DNA of 58,212 nucleotides, taken from NCBI GenBank assembly GCA_002897995.1, contig BDTT01000030.1:1-58212 (forward strand), read 5' to 3'. Position 1 is the first letter of the stretch. The number at the start of each line of letters is the position of its first letter. The notes below the pieces were generated by a model. The model did not search any database, was not told the origin of the DNA, and saw only the letters and a program-made list of their open reading frames with translations. This DNA is from a bacterium BMS3Bbin10 (GTDB taxonomy: Bacteria > Pseudomonadota > Alphaproteobacteria > Rhizobiales > Methyloligellaceae). The translations under genes and the position numbers were made by a program. Positions 9,703 to 18,550 of the stretch are shown here, piece after piece.

Positions 9703-11139
9703 TTAATTCAACCCATCATCCTCTCGGGCGGCTCGGGGACAAGGCTGTGGCCTTTGTCGCGCCGTGGCCGGCCCAAACAGTTCCTCGCGGTGACGGGGCG
9801 CGAAAGCCTGATTGTTCAGACCATCCGCCGGCTTGCGCACAGCGACACGTTCGCGCCGCCGATTTTTGTCTGCAACAACGAGCACAGGTTTCTTGTCGCC
9901 GAGGCTCTGCGCGAGGCCGGTCTGACGGCTGGCTCCATCATCCTGGAGCCCTGCCCGCGCAACACGGCCCCGGCGGCCGTGGCGTCGGCGCTGGTCGCCA
10001 TGGAGCGTGACCCCGGCGCGCTGCTGCTGTTCCTGCCCTCCGATCACCTGATCGCCGACGATGCGGCCTTTCGCAAGCTGGTCGCCGGCGCGGCCCCGGC
10101 GGCGCGCGCCGGAAAATTCGTCTGTTTTGGCGTAAAGCCCTCGCGGCCCGAGACCGGATTTGGCTATATCTCCGCCGGACGCCGGCTTGAGGAAGCCGCC
10201 GGCTGCCGCGCGGTAAAAAGGTTCATTGAAAAGCCGGACCTGGAAATTGCCACGCGGCTTGTCGCGGAAGGAAGCCACCTGTGGAACGCCGGAATTTTCC
10301 TGTTTCAGGGTCAGGCCCTGCTGAACGAAATGGAGGCTCTTGAGCCGGACCTTGTGGAGTGCTGCCGCGAGGCGGTCTCAGGGGCCGTTCATGATCTCGA
10401 TTTCCTTCGGCTGGAGGGCCGCGCCTTTTCCGCCGCCCGGGACATTTCAATCGATCACGCCCTGATGGAGAAAACCTCCAGCGCCGCCGTCGCCGATGCC
10501 TCGTTCGACTGGTCGGATTTGGGATCGTTTTCCGCTCTGTGGGAAGCAAGCGAGAAAGACAGCGCCGGAAACAGCCTGACCGGCGATGTGATCCTGCAGG
10601 ATACCAAGGGCAGCTATCTCTACTCCGAGGGCCAGTTGCTGGCCGCGGTCGGCGTCGCGGACCTCGCGGTTGTGGCGATGCATGACGCCGTCCTTGTCGC
10701 CCCCCTGCATCAGAGCGACGAGCTGAAATCGCTGGTCGGCGCGTTACGGGCGCAAGGGCGGGAGGAAGCGGACAGCCACGCTACGGTCTACCGGCCCTGG
10801 GGCAACTACCGCACCATCATCGCGGGACCGCGCTATCTGGTGAAAGAGATCGTCGTGCAGCCGGGCCGGAGGCTGTCGGGGCAATATCACAATCATCGCG
10901 CCGAACACTGGGTCGTCGTCGAAGGCGTCGCGGAAATCGAGCGCGGCGATGAAAGGCTTCTGCTCGAAGAAGACCAATCGCTCTACATTCCCGTTGGCGC
11001 TGTCCATCGGCTGAGGAATCCCGGCGACGCTCCGCTGCGGCTCATTGAAGTCCAGACCGGATCCTGCCTGGCCGAAGACGATATCGTGCGGCTGGACGAC
11101 GACTATGGCCGCCGGGGCCCGGCTGACGAAAATTCTTAA
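9703..11139 (+). CDS. manC: Mannose-1-phosphate guanylyltransferase / mannose-6-phosphate isomerase (type II)
   Basis: Makes GDP-mannose, the precursor used by gmd. The N-terminal nucleotidyltransferase domain begins with QPIILSGGSGTRLWPLSR, followed by RPKQFL; the C-terminal cupin carries RPWGNYRTI and the metal-site histidines in QYHNHRAEHWVVVEG, as in AlgA/ManC. Family members usually start MIQPVILSGG. Here the triplet in the Met position is TTA (9703-9705), preceded at a good distance by GGGGGA (9690-9695), and no ATG, GTG or TTG exists between the upstream in-frame TAG (9682-9684) and the motif. ATT at 9706 is another non-standard candidate. The TTG at 9754 would remove the catalytic GGSGTRLWP loop. 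About 478 residues. Confidence 0.9.
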   Translation, partial: LIQPIILSGGSGTRLWPLSRRGRPKQFLAVTGRESLIVQTIRRLAHSDTFAPPIFVCNNEHRFLVAEALREAGLTAGSIILEPCPRNTAPAAVASALVAMERDPGALLLFLPSDHLIADDAAFRKLVAGAAPAARAGKFVCFGVKPSRPETGFGYISAGRRLEEAAGCRAVKRFIEKPDLEIATRLVAEGSHLWNAGIFLFQGQALLNEMEALEPDLVECCREAVSGAVHDLDFLRLEGRAFSAARDISIDHALMEKTSSAAVADASFDWSDLGSFSALWEASEKDSAGNSLTGDVILQDTKGSYLYSEGQLLAAVGVADLAVVAMHDAVLVAPLHQSDELKSLVGALRAQGREEADSHATVYRPWGNYRTIIAGPRYLVKEIVVQPGRRLSGQYHNHRAEHWVVVEGVAEIERGDERLLLEEDQSLYIPVGAVHRLRNPGDAPLRLIEVQTGSCLAEDDIVRLDDDYGRRGPADENS

Positions 11140-11151
11140 ATAGCAGGGAAG

Positions 11152-12951
11152 ATGGAGACGATGGTCTGGTTCGGCGTCTGGTTCAGCCTGATCGGCACAA
11201 GCGCACTCATGGCCTATTGTCTGGGCTGGGGTCTGCTCCGGCGCTTTGCGCCCGGCCACCCCCTGTCCAGAGCCGCTGGCAAAATCGCCAGCCTGCCCGC
11301 CGGTTTCTGGGCGGCGCTCGGCGTAGCGGCGTTCCTGTTGCCTGTTTTTGCCCTTTGGGCGAGCGCCCAAAGTTACGGAAATACCCTGGCCGGTTACCTG
11401 CCATGGGCCGACGCAACCGAATATTATGCCTGCGCTCAACGCCACCTGCTCGGCGTCAGCCACTCCCAATGCACCAAGCGTCCCTATTATGCGGCGTTTT
11501 TCGCCGGCATACTCTGGCTGACGGGAAACAAGTATCAGCTTGCCCTTCTGTTGCAGGCAGCCGTCCTGGGGGGCGCGGTCTTTATGTTCGCGCGCGGGCT
11601 CGCGCGCGACGCCGGCGGTCCCGGCGCGCTCGCGGCCTACGCCGTCCTGTTTCTCTATGCCGCAATTTTCTGCGCCGGGGCGGCGATGACGGAGAATGCG
11701 GGGTTACTGCTCGGCGTTCTCGCCCTGACATTGGCGTGGCGCAGCGCCGGCTCTCCCCATATTGTACTTCTGTGTTTCGCCATATTGCTTATGGCCGCCG
11801 CCCAGAACGCGCGCCCCGGCGCAATGTTCGTTCTCCCCGCCTTCATCGCGTGGATGTTTTTCCATATTGGCGGGACCTTTCGCGCGCGCGCGGCGCTGGC
11901 GCTGTCCGGCGTTGCCGCGGCGGCGATCGGTATCGCGATCACCTCCGCGCCGGCCTATATCGCCGGGGGGATCCCGGGAGAGGCGCATTCGAATTTCTCC
12001 TATTCTCTCTACGGCCTCGCCGCGGGAGGCAAGGGGTGGCTGTATGTGACGATCGAGCGGCCGGAGATTTTTTCGCAAAAATTGGAAGGCGTCAGTCAGA
12101 CCGACAGGGTCTACCGGGCGGCGATCGAGAGCATTCTCAACCGCCCGCATCTTTTTGCACTCGGATATATCAAGGGGATCGCCTCCTATTTCGACGACCT
12201 TTTCCGCTTCGCTCAGGAGTTTCTCCTGCTCCGGCTGGCGGGTTTCTATCTGCCGTGGGTCTTTGGCGTGTTTACGGCGATACAGAGGTGGCGCGAGCCG
12301 CGCTATTCCCTGTTGCTATGGCTTCAGGCGGGGGTGCTCGTCTCGAGCCCATTTGTCATATTCGACGGCGGCAGCCGGATATTTGCCGCCACCGTCGCGC
12401 TGGACGCCCTGTTTGTCGGACTTGGCGTCATGCGGATATTCGCCCTGGCGCCTCAAATGGCGCGCGGTGGCTCCATGCCGGCGGGCTGGCGGACGGTTAC
12501 GGCCTTCGGCGCCGCCTGCCTGGCTCTGCCGGTCGCCATCCTGTTTTTGTTGCATGGCAGGGCGCCGGCTCTGGCATACGCGCCCCCCAACTGCAAAAAC
12601 GGTCTGATTCCCGTGGTTGTTCGGCCCGGCGCCAGCACCTTGAGCCTGCCATTGGTCAAGCCGGGCGCGGAAAGCATCTATCCATTGCGCGTGCGCGCGG
12701 ATCGCTTCGCCGCCAATATGGACAAAACGGTGCACTCCAAGAACGAACTTCGCCGCGCGCCGGGCACAACCTTGTTATGGGGCATCCGCCTCGATGCCGG
12801 CAATCTGGGTGACTCAATCCGGTTCGCTTGGCGCGGAGAGGACTTGCCGTCCGGGCAGGTCGTCGGTTTTTGCGTAGAGCCGTCCGGTCCAGGCAAGAGA
12901 ATCGGAACCGCGACGTCAATTCACCATGATGTTTCCAGGGCCGGGACGTGA
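11152..12951 (+). CDS. Polytopic membrane protein, GT-C-like
   Basis: A 599-aa protein with about ten predicted membrane segments and a C-terminal non-membrane part (from ~residue 475). The first extracytoplasmic loop carries acidic residues in LPWADATEYYACAQRHLLG, the position where GT-C glycosyltransferases such as ArnT/PMT-like enzymes hold a catalytic aspartate. No specific family is recognised with confidence. It follows manC by 12 bases and ends close to a convergent O-antigen ligase-like gene, consistent with a role in polymer assembly or modification at the periplasmic face. Confidence 0.65.
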   Translation: METMVWFGVWFSLIGTSALMAYCLGWGLLRRFAPGHPLSRAAGKIASLPAGFWAALGVAAFLLPVFALWASAQSYGNTLAGYLPWADATEYYACAQRHLLGVSHSQCTKRPYYAAFFAGILWLTGNKYQLALLLQAAVLGGAVFMFARGLARDAGGPGALAAYAVLFLYAAIFCAGAAMTENAGLLLGVLALTLAWRSAGSPHIVLLCFAILLMAAAQNARPGAMFVLPAFIAWMFFHIGGTFRARAALALSGVAAAAIGIAITSAPAYIAGGIPGEAHSNFSYSLYGLAAGGKGWLYVTIERPEIFSQKLEGVSQTDRVYRAAIESILNRPHLFALGYIKGIASYFDDLFRFAQEFLLLRLAGFYLPWVFGVFTAIQRWREPRYSLLLWLQAGVLVSSPFVIFDGGSRIFAATVALDALFVGLGVMRIFALAPQMARGGSMPAGWRTVTAFGAACLALPVAILFLLHGRAPALAYAPPNCKNGLIPVVVRPGASTLSLPLVKPGAESIYPLRVRADRFAANMDKTVHSKNELRRAPGTTLLWGIRLDAGNLGDSIRFAWRGEDLPSGQVVGFCVEPSGPGKRIGTATSIHHDVSRAGT

Positions 12952-12988
12952 GTGCAGCGCGACGACGCGGATACGGAGAGCCGCCGCG

Positions 12989-14353
12989 TTATCTGCGCGT
13001 CGCGGCGAACCTCGCGGCGAACGCCAGCAATATCGCCGACAGCGAATATCCCGCAAGCAGCCAGGTTTGCCACAGGCCCCAGCCAAACGCCGCAATGGCG
13101 CAAGCCGCCACAAATCCGGCCGTGGCATAGGGGCGCACGCCCGGCGCCATGACGCGCAGCTTTCGCAAAATCACCAGGCCGGCGAGCAAAAACAGCACCG
13201 CGCCCACGGCTCCCAGTTCGTACCATATCTGCAGATAATGATTATGGGAGTGCCGGCCGAGGCGGACGGGAGGCGCGGTATCGCCCGGTTCCCGGCGCAG
13301 GGTTTTGAGCAGTTTTTTGCTGAGGACGCGCGTTGACCTGATCCCGGTGCCGAAAACAGGCGCTTTGGGGATTTGGCGTGCGGTGTAGCCCCAAATGGAT
13401 ATCCGGTCGCGGGCGGTGAAGAATATCCAGCCCGCCTTGTGCAGGTTCAGCGCATAGGGGGCCGCCGCGAGCGGCACGGCCAGAAGGGTCGCGATGCACC
13501 ACAAACCAACGATGACGTTATGGGTAAGGCGCGGCAGAAAGGACGCCGCCAAAAAAGCCGCCATGCTCAAGACAAGGGCTATCTGCGCCGTTTGACTGGA
13601 GGAGAAAACAACCGCGAGGGCCGAGGCCCCGCCAATCGCCAGGACGGCGGCGCGCCGGGCGAACAGGCCGGTCTGGTTCGCCGCCAGCAACAGGAGCGGC
13701 CACGCCAGCAGCATGACCATTGTCGCATTGCGATTGTTTCCACTCGGGTCGATGACAATCCTTACCTGCTCAAGGCGGCGCCGGAACTCGCTTTCCAGCA
13801 CCGGGACCAGTTCGCCGTCTTTCAGGGCATAAACCGTGATCTCATTGTTGCCGGGCCGGGTGAAAGGCCAGGCTGTATAGATTGCCTCCCTGAGGGGATG
13901 CCCGGCCACGAATTCAAAACCGGCCAGCGCGGCGCCGATAACGCCCGCCCAGACAATCACTTTGCCGATGCGGGCGATTTCGCCGTCGCGCTGGCGGCGG
14001 AAAGTCGCGGCCAGAAGAATGGCGAACAGAAACACCAGTATAAAGGTGGCCGCCTTGAGCAGCGCGGCTTGCGGGTTCGGGGCCCAAAGCGCATTGAGAG
14101 GCAGGTAGAGCGAAAACCCCAAAAGCACCGCCCACAACCAGCGCTCCTTTTGAAGCGCGGCAAAGCCGTCCCGGCCCTTGCCGGCGGCGAAGAAATAAAA
14201 CACCGACGAGAGCGCCAGCAGCAGCAGCAGACCCACATCGGCGCGCGGAATGTTAGGGCCGGTCAGCAAAACCATCGCCAGCACGGTGCCCTGAATGCAC
14301 ATATGCCACCAGCGGGCCGTGTATCTGTCGGGATCGGGAGTGATTTTGTTCAA
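12989..14353 (-). CDS. O-antigen ligase / polymerase (WaaL/Wzy-like) membrane protein
   Basis: Polytopic protein of ~454 aa with the O-antigen ligase-family hallmark near the C-terminus: HSHNHYLQIWYELGAVGAV, the periplasmic histidine motif followed by a hydrophobic helix, and a large periplasmic loop with RIVIDPSGNNRNATMVM. It would join undecaprenyl-linked glycan to an acceptor or polymerise it. The frame extends to an ATG at 14473, only 2 bases from the divergent asnB start, which would leave no room for promoters; TTG 14353 or ATG 14302 (preceded by GGTGG) are more plausible starts. The start is therefore uncertain by about 57 residues. Confidence 0.85.
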   Translation of the reverse strand: MNKITPDPDRYTARWWHMCIQGTVLAMVLLTGPNIPRADVGLLLLLALSSVFYFFAAGKGRDGFAALQKERWLWAVLLGFSLYLPLNALWAPNPQAALLKAATFILVFLFAILLAATFRRQRDGEIARIGKVIVWAGVIGAALAGFEFVAGHPLREAIYTAWPFTRPGNNEITVYALKDGELVPVLESEFRRRLEQVRIVIDPSGNNRNATMVMLLAWPLLLLAANQTGLFARRAAVLAIGGASALAVVFSSSQTAQIALVLSMAAFLAASFLPRLTHNVIVGLWCIATLLAVPLAAAPYALNLHKAGWIFFTARDRISIWGYTARQIPKAPVFGTGIRSTRVLSKKLLKTLRREPGDTAPPVRLGRHSHNHYLQIWYELGAVGAVLFLLAGLVILRKLRVMAPGVRPYATAGFVAACAIAAFGWGLWQTWLLAGYSLSAILLAFAARFAATRR

Positions 14354-14475
14354 CTTTCGCGGTCCGTGAATGGTTCTGGCCGAAACGGTTCTAGGGTCTG
14401 CCGGACGCAACTGATACCACTCCGGTTGCACGGCGAAATCTAGATGACAACGACCTGCGAGAAAAGCATCCATTT

Positions 14476-16407
14476 ATGTGCGGAATAGCTGGATATCTGG
14501 AATTGCCGCGCGCGCGCGGCGGCGGCGGGGAGACGCGCATTCGCGCAATGACGGACACGCTCATCCACCGCGGTCCCGATGACGGCGATGTGTGGCTGGA
14601 CGGGGAAACCGGCATCGCGCTTGGCGCCCGGCGCCTGGCGATCATCGATCTGTCGCGGGCCGGCCGCCAGCCGATGGTATCGTCATGCGGCAACTTCGTG
14701 CTGGCCTATAACGGCGAGATTTACAACGCGCGCGAGCTGCGCGGCGAGCTCGAGGCGGCGGGGAAGACATTCCGCGGATATTCCGACACCGAGGTGATCG
14801 TCGAGGGCTGCGCCCTATGGGGCGTTGAAGAGACCGCGAAACGGATCATCGGAATGTTCGCCTTTGCGCTGTGGGACAGGCGCGCGAAGCGCCTGTTTCT
14901 GGTGCGCGACCGGCTGGGCATCAAGCCGCTTTACTGGACGCGCGCCAATGGGGTGCTGATCTTCGGGTCCGAGCTCAAGGCGCTCAGGGCGCATAAGGAT
15001 TTTCAAGCCCGGATTGACCGCAATTCCGTCGCCGCCTATCTGCGGCACAATTTCATCCCCGCGCCGCACACGATCTACGCCAATGTGCACAAGCTGGAGC
15101 CGGGCAGGATTCTTGTTGTGGACGGCTCGGGCGAGCCGCGCATCGAAAGCTTCTGGTCGCTGGAAGAGGTTGCGCGCGAGGGAATGTCTTCTCCGTTTGA
15201 AGGGAGCGAGGGGGAGGCGGCGGACCGGCTCGACGCCCTGCTGCGCGACGCGGTGTCCCGGCGCATGGTGTCGGACGTGCCCCTCGGGGCGTTTCTGTCG
15301 GGCGGCATCGATTCCTCCACCGTCGTGGCGCTGATGCAGGCGCAGTCCAATAGACCGGTGAAGACTTTTTCCATCGGCTATGCCAGCGAAGGTTTCAACG
15401 AGGCCGATGACGCGGCGGCCATCGCCCGGCATCTGGGCACCGACCATACGCAGCTTTACGCGAGCCCCCAGGATGCGCGCGATGTCATCCCTTCGCTGCC
15501 CGCCATCTATGACGAGCCGTTCGCCGATTCCTCTCAAATCCCCACTTTTCTCGTCTCGCGCCTGACAAAGGAGCATGTGACCGTCGCCCTGTCGGGCGAT
15601 GGAGGCGATGAGCTGTTCGGCGGTTACACGCGCTATTTCACGGCGGACAAATTTGCCTGGCCGCTGTTCGACAGCCCCTGTGTGCTCAGATGCGGCGCGG
15701 CGCGGGGTTTGCGGCTCCTGTCGCCTGGAAGCTGGGACAAACTGGCCTCGCTTCTGCCGGCAAAACGCCGCCCCGCCCTGCTTGGCGAAAAGCTTCACAA
15801 GCTCGCCGACTGCCTGGGGGGGAGCCGCGACAAATTTTACCGGCGTCTCATCTCCCACTGGAACAACCCGCAAGACCTTGTCGCGGGCGCACGCGAATAC
15901 AGGACTGCCGCCTGGGATGACAGCCTCGGCGAACGCATCCCCGATTTCGTCGCGCGCATGCAATATCTGGACACCGCCACCTATCTGCCCGACGATATTC
16001 TCACAAAGGTCGACCGGGCGAGCATGGCGGTCTCGCTGGAAGTGCGGGTTCCCCTGCTCGATCACCGGGTGGCCGAATTCGCCTGGACGCTGCCCCGGCA
16101 CATGAAGGTCCGCGATGGCGCCGGCAAGCAGGTGTTGCGGCAGGTGTTGGCACGCTATGTTCCCGATGCGCTGATCAAGAGGCGGAAGATGGGTTTCGGC
16201 GTGCCGATCAATGACTGGCTGCGCGGGCCGCTGAAAGAGTGGGCGGGAGACCTTCTTTCTCCAGATGCGCTGGGCAGGCATGGCCTCATCGACCCGGAGC
16301 CGGTTGGGCGTAAATGGGCCGAACATCTGAGCGGCGCGAAATCATGGCCGCTGCCGCTGTGGAGCGTGCTTATGCTACAGGCATGGTGCGATGCCCAAAA
16401 GTCGTAA
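14476..16407 (+). CDS. asnB: Asparagine synthase (glutamine-hydrolysing), polysaccharide-locus type
   Basis: Class II glutamine amidotransferase plus ATP-pyrophosphatase. The N-terminal nucleophile is Cys2 in MCGIAGYLE; the synthetase half has the PP-loop FLSGGIDSSTVVALM and SGDGGDELFGGYTR. The 643-aa length fits the AsnB/XrtA-locus family that sits in capsule and exopolysaccharide clusters, where it may amidate a sugar acid or simply supply asparagine. Divergent from the O-antigen ligase-like gene and followed by a glycosyltransferase. Confidence 0.95.
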   Translation: MCGIAGYLELPRARGGGGETRIRAMTDTLIHRGPDDGDVWLDGETGIALGARRLAIIDLSRAGRQPMVSSCGNFVLAYNGEIYNARELRGELEAAGKTFRGYSDTEVIVEGCALWGVEETAKRIIGMFAFALWDRRAKRLFLVRDRLGIKPLYWTRANGVLIFGSELKALRAHKDFQARIDRNSVAAYLRHNFIPAPHTIYANVHKLEPGRILVVDGSGEPRIESFWSLEEVAREGMSSPFEGSEGEAADRLDALLRDAVSRRMVSDVPLGAFLSGGIDSSTVVALMQAQSNRPVKTFSIGYASEGFNEADDAAAIARHLGTDHTQLYASPQDARDVIPSLPAIYDEPFADSSQIPTFLVSRLTKEHVTVALSGDGGDELFGGYTRYFTADKFAWPLFDSPCVLRCGAARGLRLLSPGSWDKLASLLPAKRRPALLGEKLHKLADCLGGSRDKFYRRLISHWNNPQDLVAGAREYRTAAWDDSLGERIPDFVARMQYLDTATYLPDDILTKVDRASMAVSLEVRVPLLDHRVAEFAWTLPRHMKVRDGAGKQVLRQVLARYVPDALIKRRKMGFGVPINDWLRGPLKEWAGDLLSPDALGRHGLIDPEPVGRKWAEHLSGAKSWPLPLWSVLMLQAWCDAQKS

Positions 16408-16426
16408 ATCCCCAGGGTCCGCCAGC

Positions 16427-17551
16427 ATGAAAATCTGCCAGCTCTGCAATCTCGACTTCACGCTCTACCACTTTCTGCTGCCGCTGATGCGCGCCATGGG
16501 CGAGAGGGGCCATGAGGTGGTCGGCGTTTGCTCCGACGGCGAGTTCGCGGACAAGGTTCGCGGGCAGGGCTTCCGCGTTGAAACGGTGCCGATCCGCCGC
16601 AGCTTCAATATCTTCGCCCATGCCGGCTCCATCAAGGAACTGGCGGCGCTGTTCCGCCGCGAAAAGTTCGACATCGTGCATGTGCATAACCCGGTGGCCG
16701 CGCTTGTCGGCAGAGCGGCGGCGTGGCGCGCGGGCGTGCCCTGCATCGTCTATACCGCGCATGGCTTTTATTTCCACGAGCATATGCCGCTCCTCAAGCG
16801 CGGCGCCTTCATCGCGCTGGAATGGCTGGCCGGGCGCGTCACCCATGTCCTGTTCACCCAGTCGAGCGAAGACGCGGAGACGGCGCGCAGGCTGAAACTC
16901 ATTCCCGGCGGCCGGATCGAGGCCATCGGCAATGGCGTCGACGCGGCGCGGTTTCACAGCTCGGGCTCAAAGGAAGAGCGGACGCGTTTGCGCGAGCAAA
17001 TCGGGACGCCGGCAAACAGGGTCGTCGTCATGACGCTCGGGCGGCTCGTCGCGGAGAAAGGCTTTCCCGAGCTCATTGAGGCGATGGCTGATGTCGATGC
17101 GGATTTGTGGGTGATCGGCGAGCGGCTTGCGAGCGACCACGCGCCGGGCATCGATCGCGCCCTGACCCTTGCCCGGAGCGATGCCTCGCTCCGCGACCGC
17201 ATCCATTTCCTCGGCTACCGCAAAGATATTCCCGAACTGATGCGCGCCGCCGATATTTTCGTCTCCGCCTCGCACCGCGAAGGCATGCCGCGCTCCATCA
17301 TCGAGGCCATGATGTGCGGATTGCCCGTGGTCGCCACCAATATCCGCGGCAGCCGGGAGGAAGTGATCGACGGGGAAACCGGGCGTCTTGTCGAAGTGAA
17401 ACAGAGCCAGGCGCTGGCGCGGGCGCTGAGCGCCCTGGCCGAAAGCTCCGAAACGCGGAAAAAATTTGGCGCCGCGGGGCGCAAACGCGCGTGCGATCTC
17501 TACGACGAGGCCCGGGTTGTGGCCCGGCAGATCAAAACACTCGGGCTGTAG
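16427..17551 (+). CDS. GT4-family glycosyltransferase
   Basis: A 374-aa GT4 enzyme. N-terminal acceptor domain has KICQLCNLDFTLYHFLLPLM, FDIVHVHNPVAALVGR and YTAHGFYFHEH, resembling the WcfS/CapM/PglA group; C-terminal donor domain has TLGRLVAEKGFPELIEAM and the EX7E motif in EGMPRSIIEAMMCGLPVVATN. The start at 16427 is preceded by AGGG at 9-base spacing and gives the family MKI N-terminus; ATG 16391 would overlap asnB by 17 bases. Likely co-transcribed with asnB. Confidence 0.92.
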   Translation: MKICQLCNLDFTLYHFLLPLMRAMGERGHEVVGVCSDGEFADKVRGQGFRVETVPIRRSFNIFAHAGSIKELAALFRREKFDIVHVHNPVAALVGRAAAWRAGVPCIVYTAHGFYFHEHMPLLKRGAFIALEWLAGRVTHVLFTQSSEDAETARRLKLIPGGRIEAIGNGVDAARFHSSGSKEERTRLREQIGTPANRVVVMTLGRLVAEKGFPELIEAMADVDADLWVIGERLASDHAPGIDRALTLARSDASLRDRIHFLGYRKDIPELMRAADIFVSASHREGMPRSIIEAMMCGLPVVATNIRGSREEVIDGETGRLVEVKQSQALARALSALAESSETRKKFGAAGRKRACDLYDEARVVARQIKTLGL

Positions 17552-17565
17552 GACAGACGGGCGGC

Positions 17566-18429
17566 TCAATCCTGTTTTGAGAATGTCGCGGCCAGGCCCT
17601 CTTTCAGGGGCCGGGGCGACAGCTTCAATGTCTCCTCCATCCCGGAAATATCGACCGCCTTGTCTTCCTGGAGACGCAGCACTTCGGCATCCTTGATTAC
17701 CGGCACGCCGGGAACCAGCGCCGTCAGGCGCGCCGCCATGCGCAGCAATGCGAGCGGCAGCGGGACCACCTTGACCCAACTGCCGGCGGCTTCGGCGATT
17801 TCCTGCAGGAATTTCCAATAGGGTATGGCTTCGGGACCCCCCAGGTGAATCGCGGCATTTCGCAGCCCGGGCCGCGCAATCACGCGCATTACGGCCTCGA
17901 CGACATCCTGCACATGGATGGGCTGGATCATCGACCGCCCGCCGCCGGGCAGCGGGACAATGTGGAAGCGTTTGATCAGCGCCGCCATGCGCTGGACGTT
18001 GGATTCGCCCTCCGCCCCGTAAATCATGGTCGGATGGAGCAGCACCCATGGCAGCGGGCTGCTTTGCAGGTGAAGCGCCGCGGCGCGCACTTCCCCGGCC
18101 TTGACGTCGGGGATGCGCGTCAGATAACGCGTTGACCCAATGACGATAAGTTTCTCGATGCCGGGGGGGCACAATTCGATGATCGCGGATGTAAAGCGGG
18201 CGTGCGCGGCATTGATCACGACATCGCCGCGGCGGATGTCTTTCATGCCGCTGTTATCTTGCATAAGGTCCAGAACCAGCCGCTCGGCCGGGAGTTTGGC
18301 GAGTATTTTCGTGTTCCGTCCGATCGACAGGACGCGGTGCCCTTGCTGCCCAAGCCTGTGGACGAGCAGACGGCCCAGCCTTCCGGTGGCGCCGAAAACA
18401 ACAATACGGGGACGGTTCGGTTCGGGCAT
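17566..18429 (-). CDS. NAD(P)-binding SDR protein (atypical, NDUFA9-like)
   Basis: A 287-aa atypical short-chain dehydrogenase. The Rossmann motif IVVFGATGRLGRLLVHRL lies near the N-terminus, followed by DVVINAAHARF, IVIGSTRYL and a PTMIYGAEGE segment. A full catalytic YxxxK is not evident, as in NDUFA9-like/NmrA-like SDRs that bind NAD(P) without classical catalysis. It points against its neighbours, in the middle of the glycan locus. ATG 18429 with GGA close upstream is preferred over TTG 18462. Could act in sugar modification; function unproven. Confidence 0.8.
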   Translation of the reverse strand: MPEPNRPRIVVFGATGRLGRLLVHRLGQQGHRVLSIGRNTKILAKLPAERLVLDLMQDNSGMKDIRRGDVVINAAHARFTSAIIELCPPGIEKLIVIGSTRYLTRIPDVKAGEVRAAALHLQSSPLPWVLLHPTMIYGAEGESNVQRMAALIKRFHIVPLPGGGRSMIQPIHVQDVVEAVMRVIARPGLRNAAIHLGGPEAIPYWKFLQEIAEAAGSWVKVVPLPLALLRMAARLTALVPGVPVIKDAEVLRLQEDKAVDISGMEETLKLSPRPLKEGLAATFSKQD

Positions 18430-18550
18430 GGCTTCCAGTGGAACTCCGCTCACGCGCGACAATACTCAAACCTGCCGGGGCTCCCAAGAGCATATGGCAT
18501 GCGGCAATTCCGTTCCCGCCGCGGCGACGGCAATAGCAGAGTGACGCTGG

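Noticed and set aside
9754-9756. TTG at 9754 as the manC start
   Set aside because: It would remove the GGSGTRLWP nucleotide-binding loop that is present in frame just upstream.
11217-12812. 531-aa open frame on the + strand in another frame of the GT-C-like gene
   Set aside because: Arg/Pro-rich translation without hydrophobic segments, while the 599-aa frame encodes a coherent membrane protein.
13373-14443. 356-aa open frame on the + strand
   Set aside because: Antisense to the O-antigen ligase-like gene; low-complexity Arg/Gln-rich translation without motifs.
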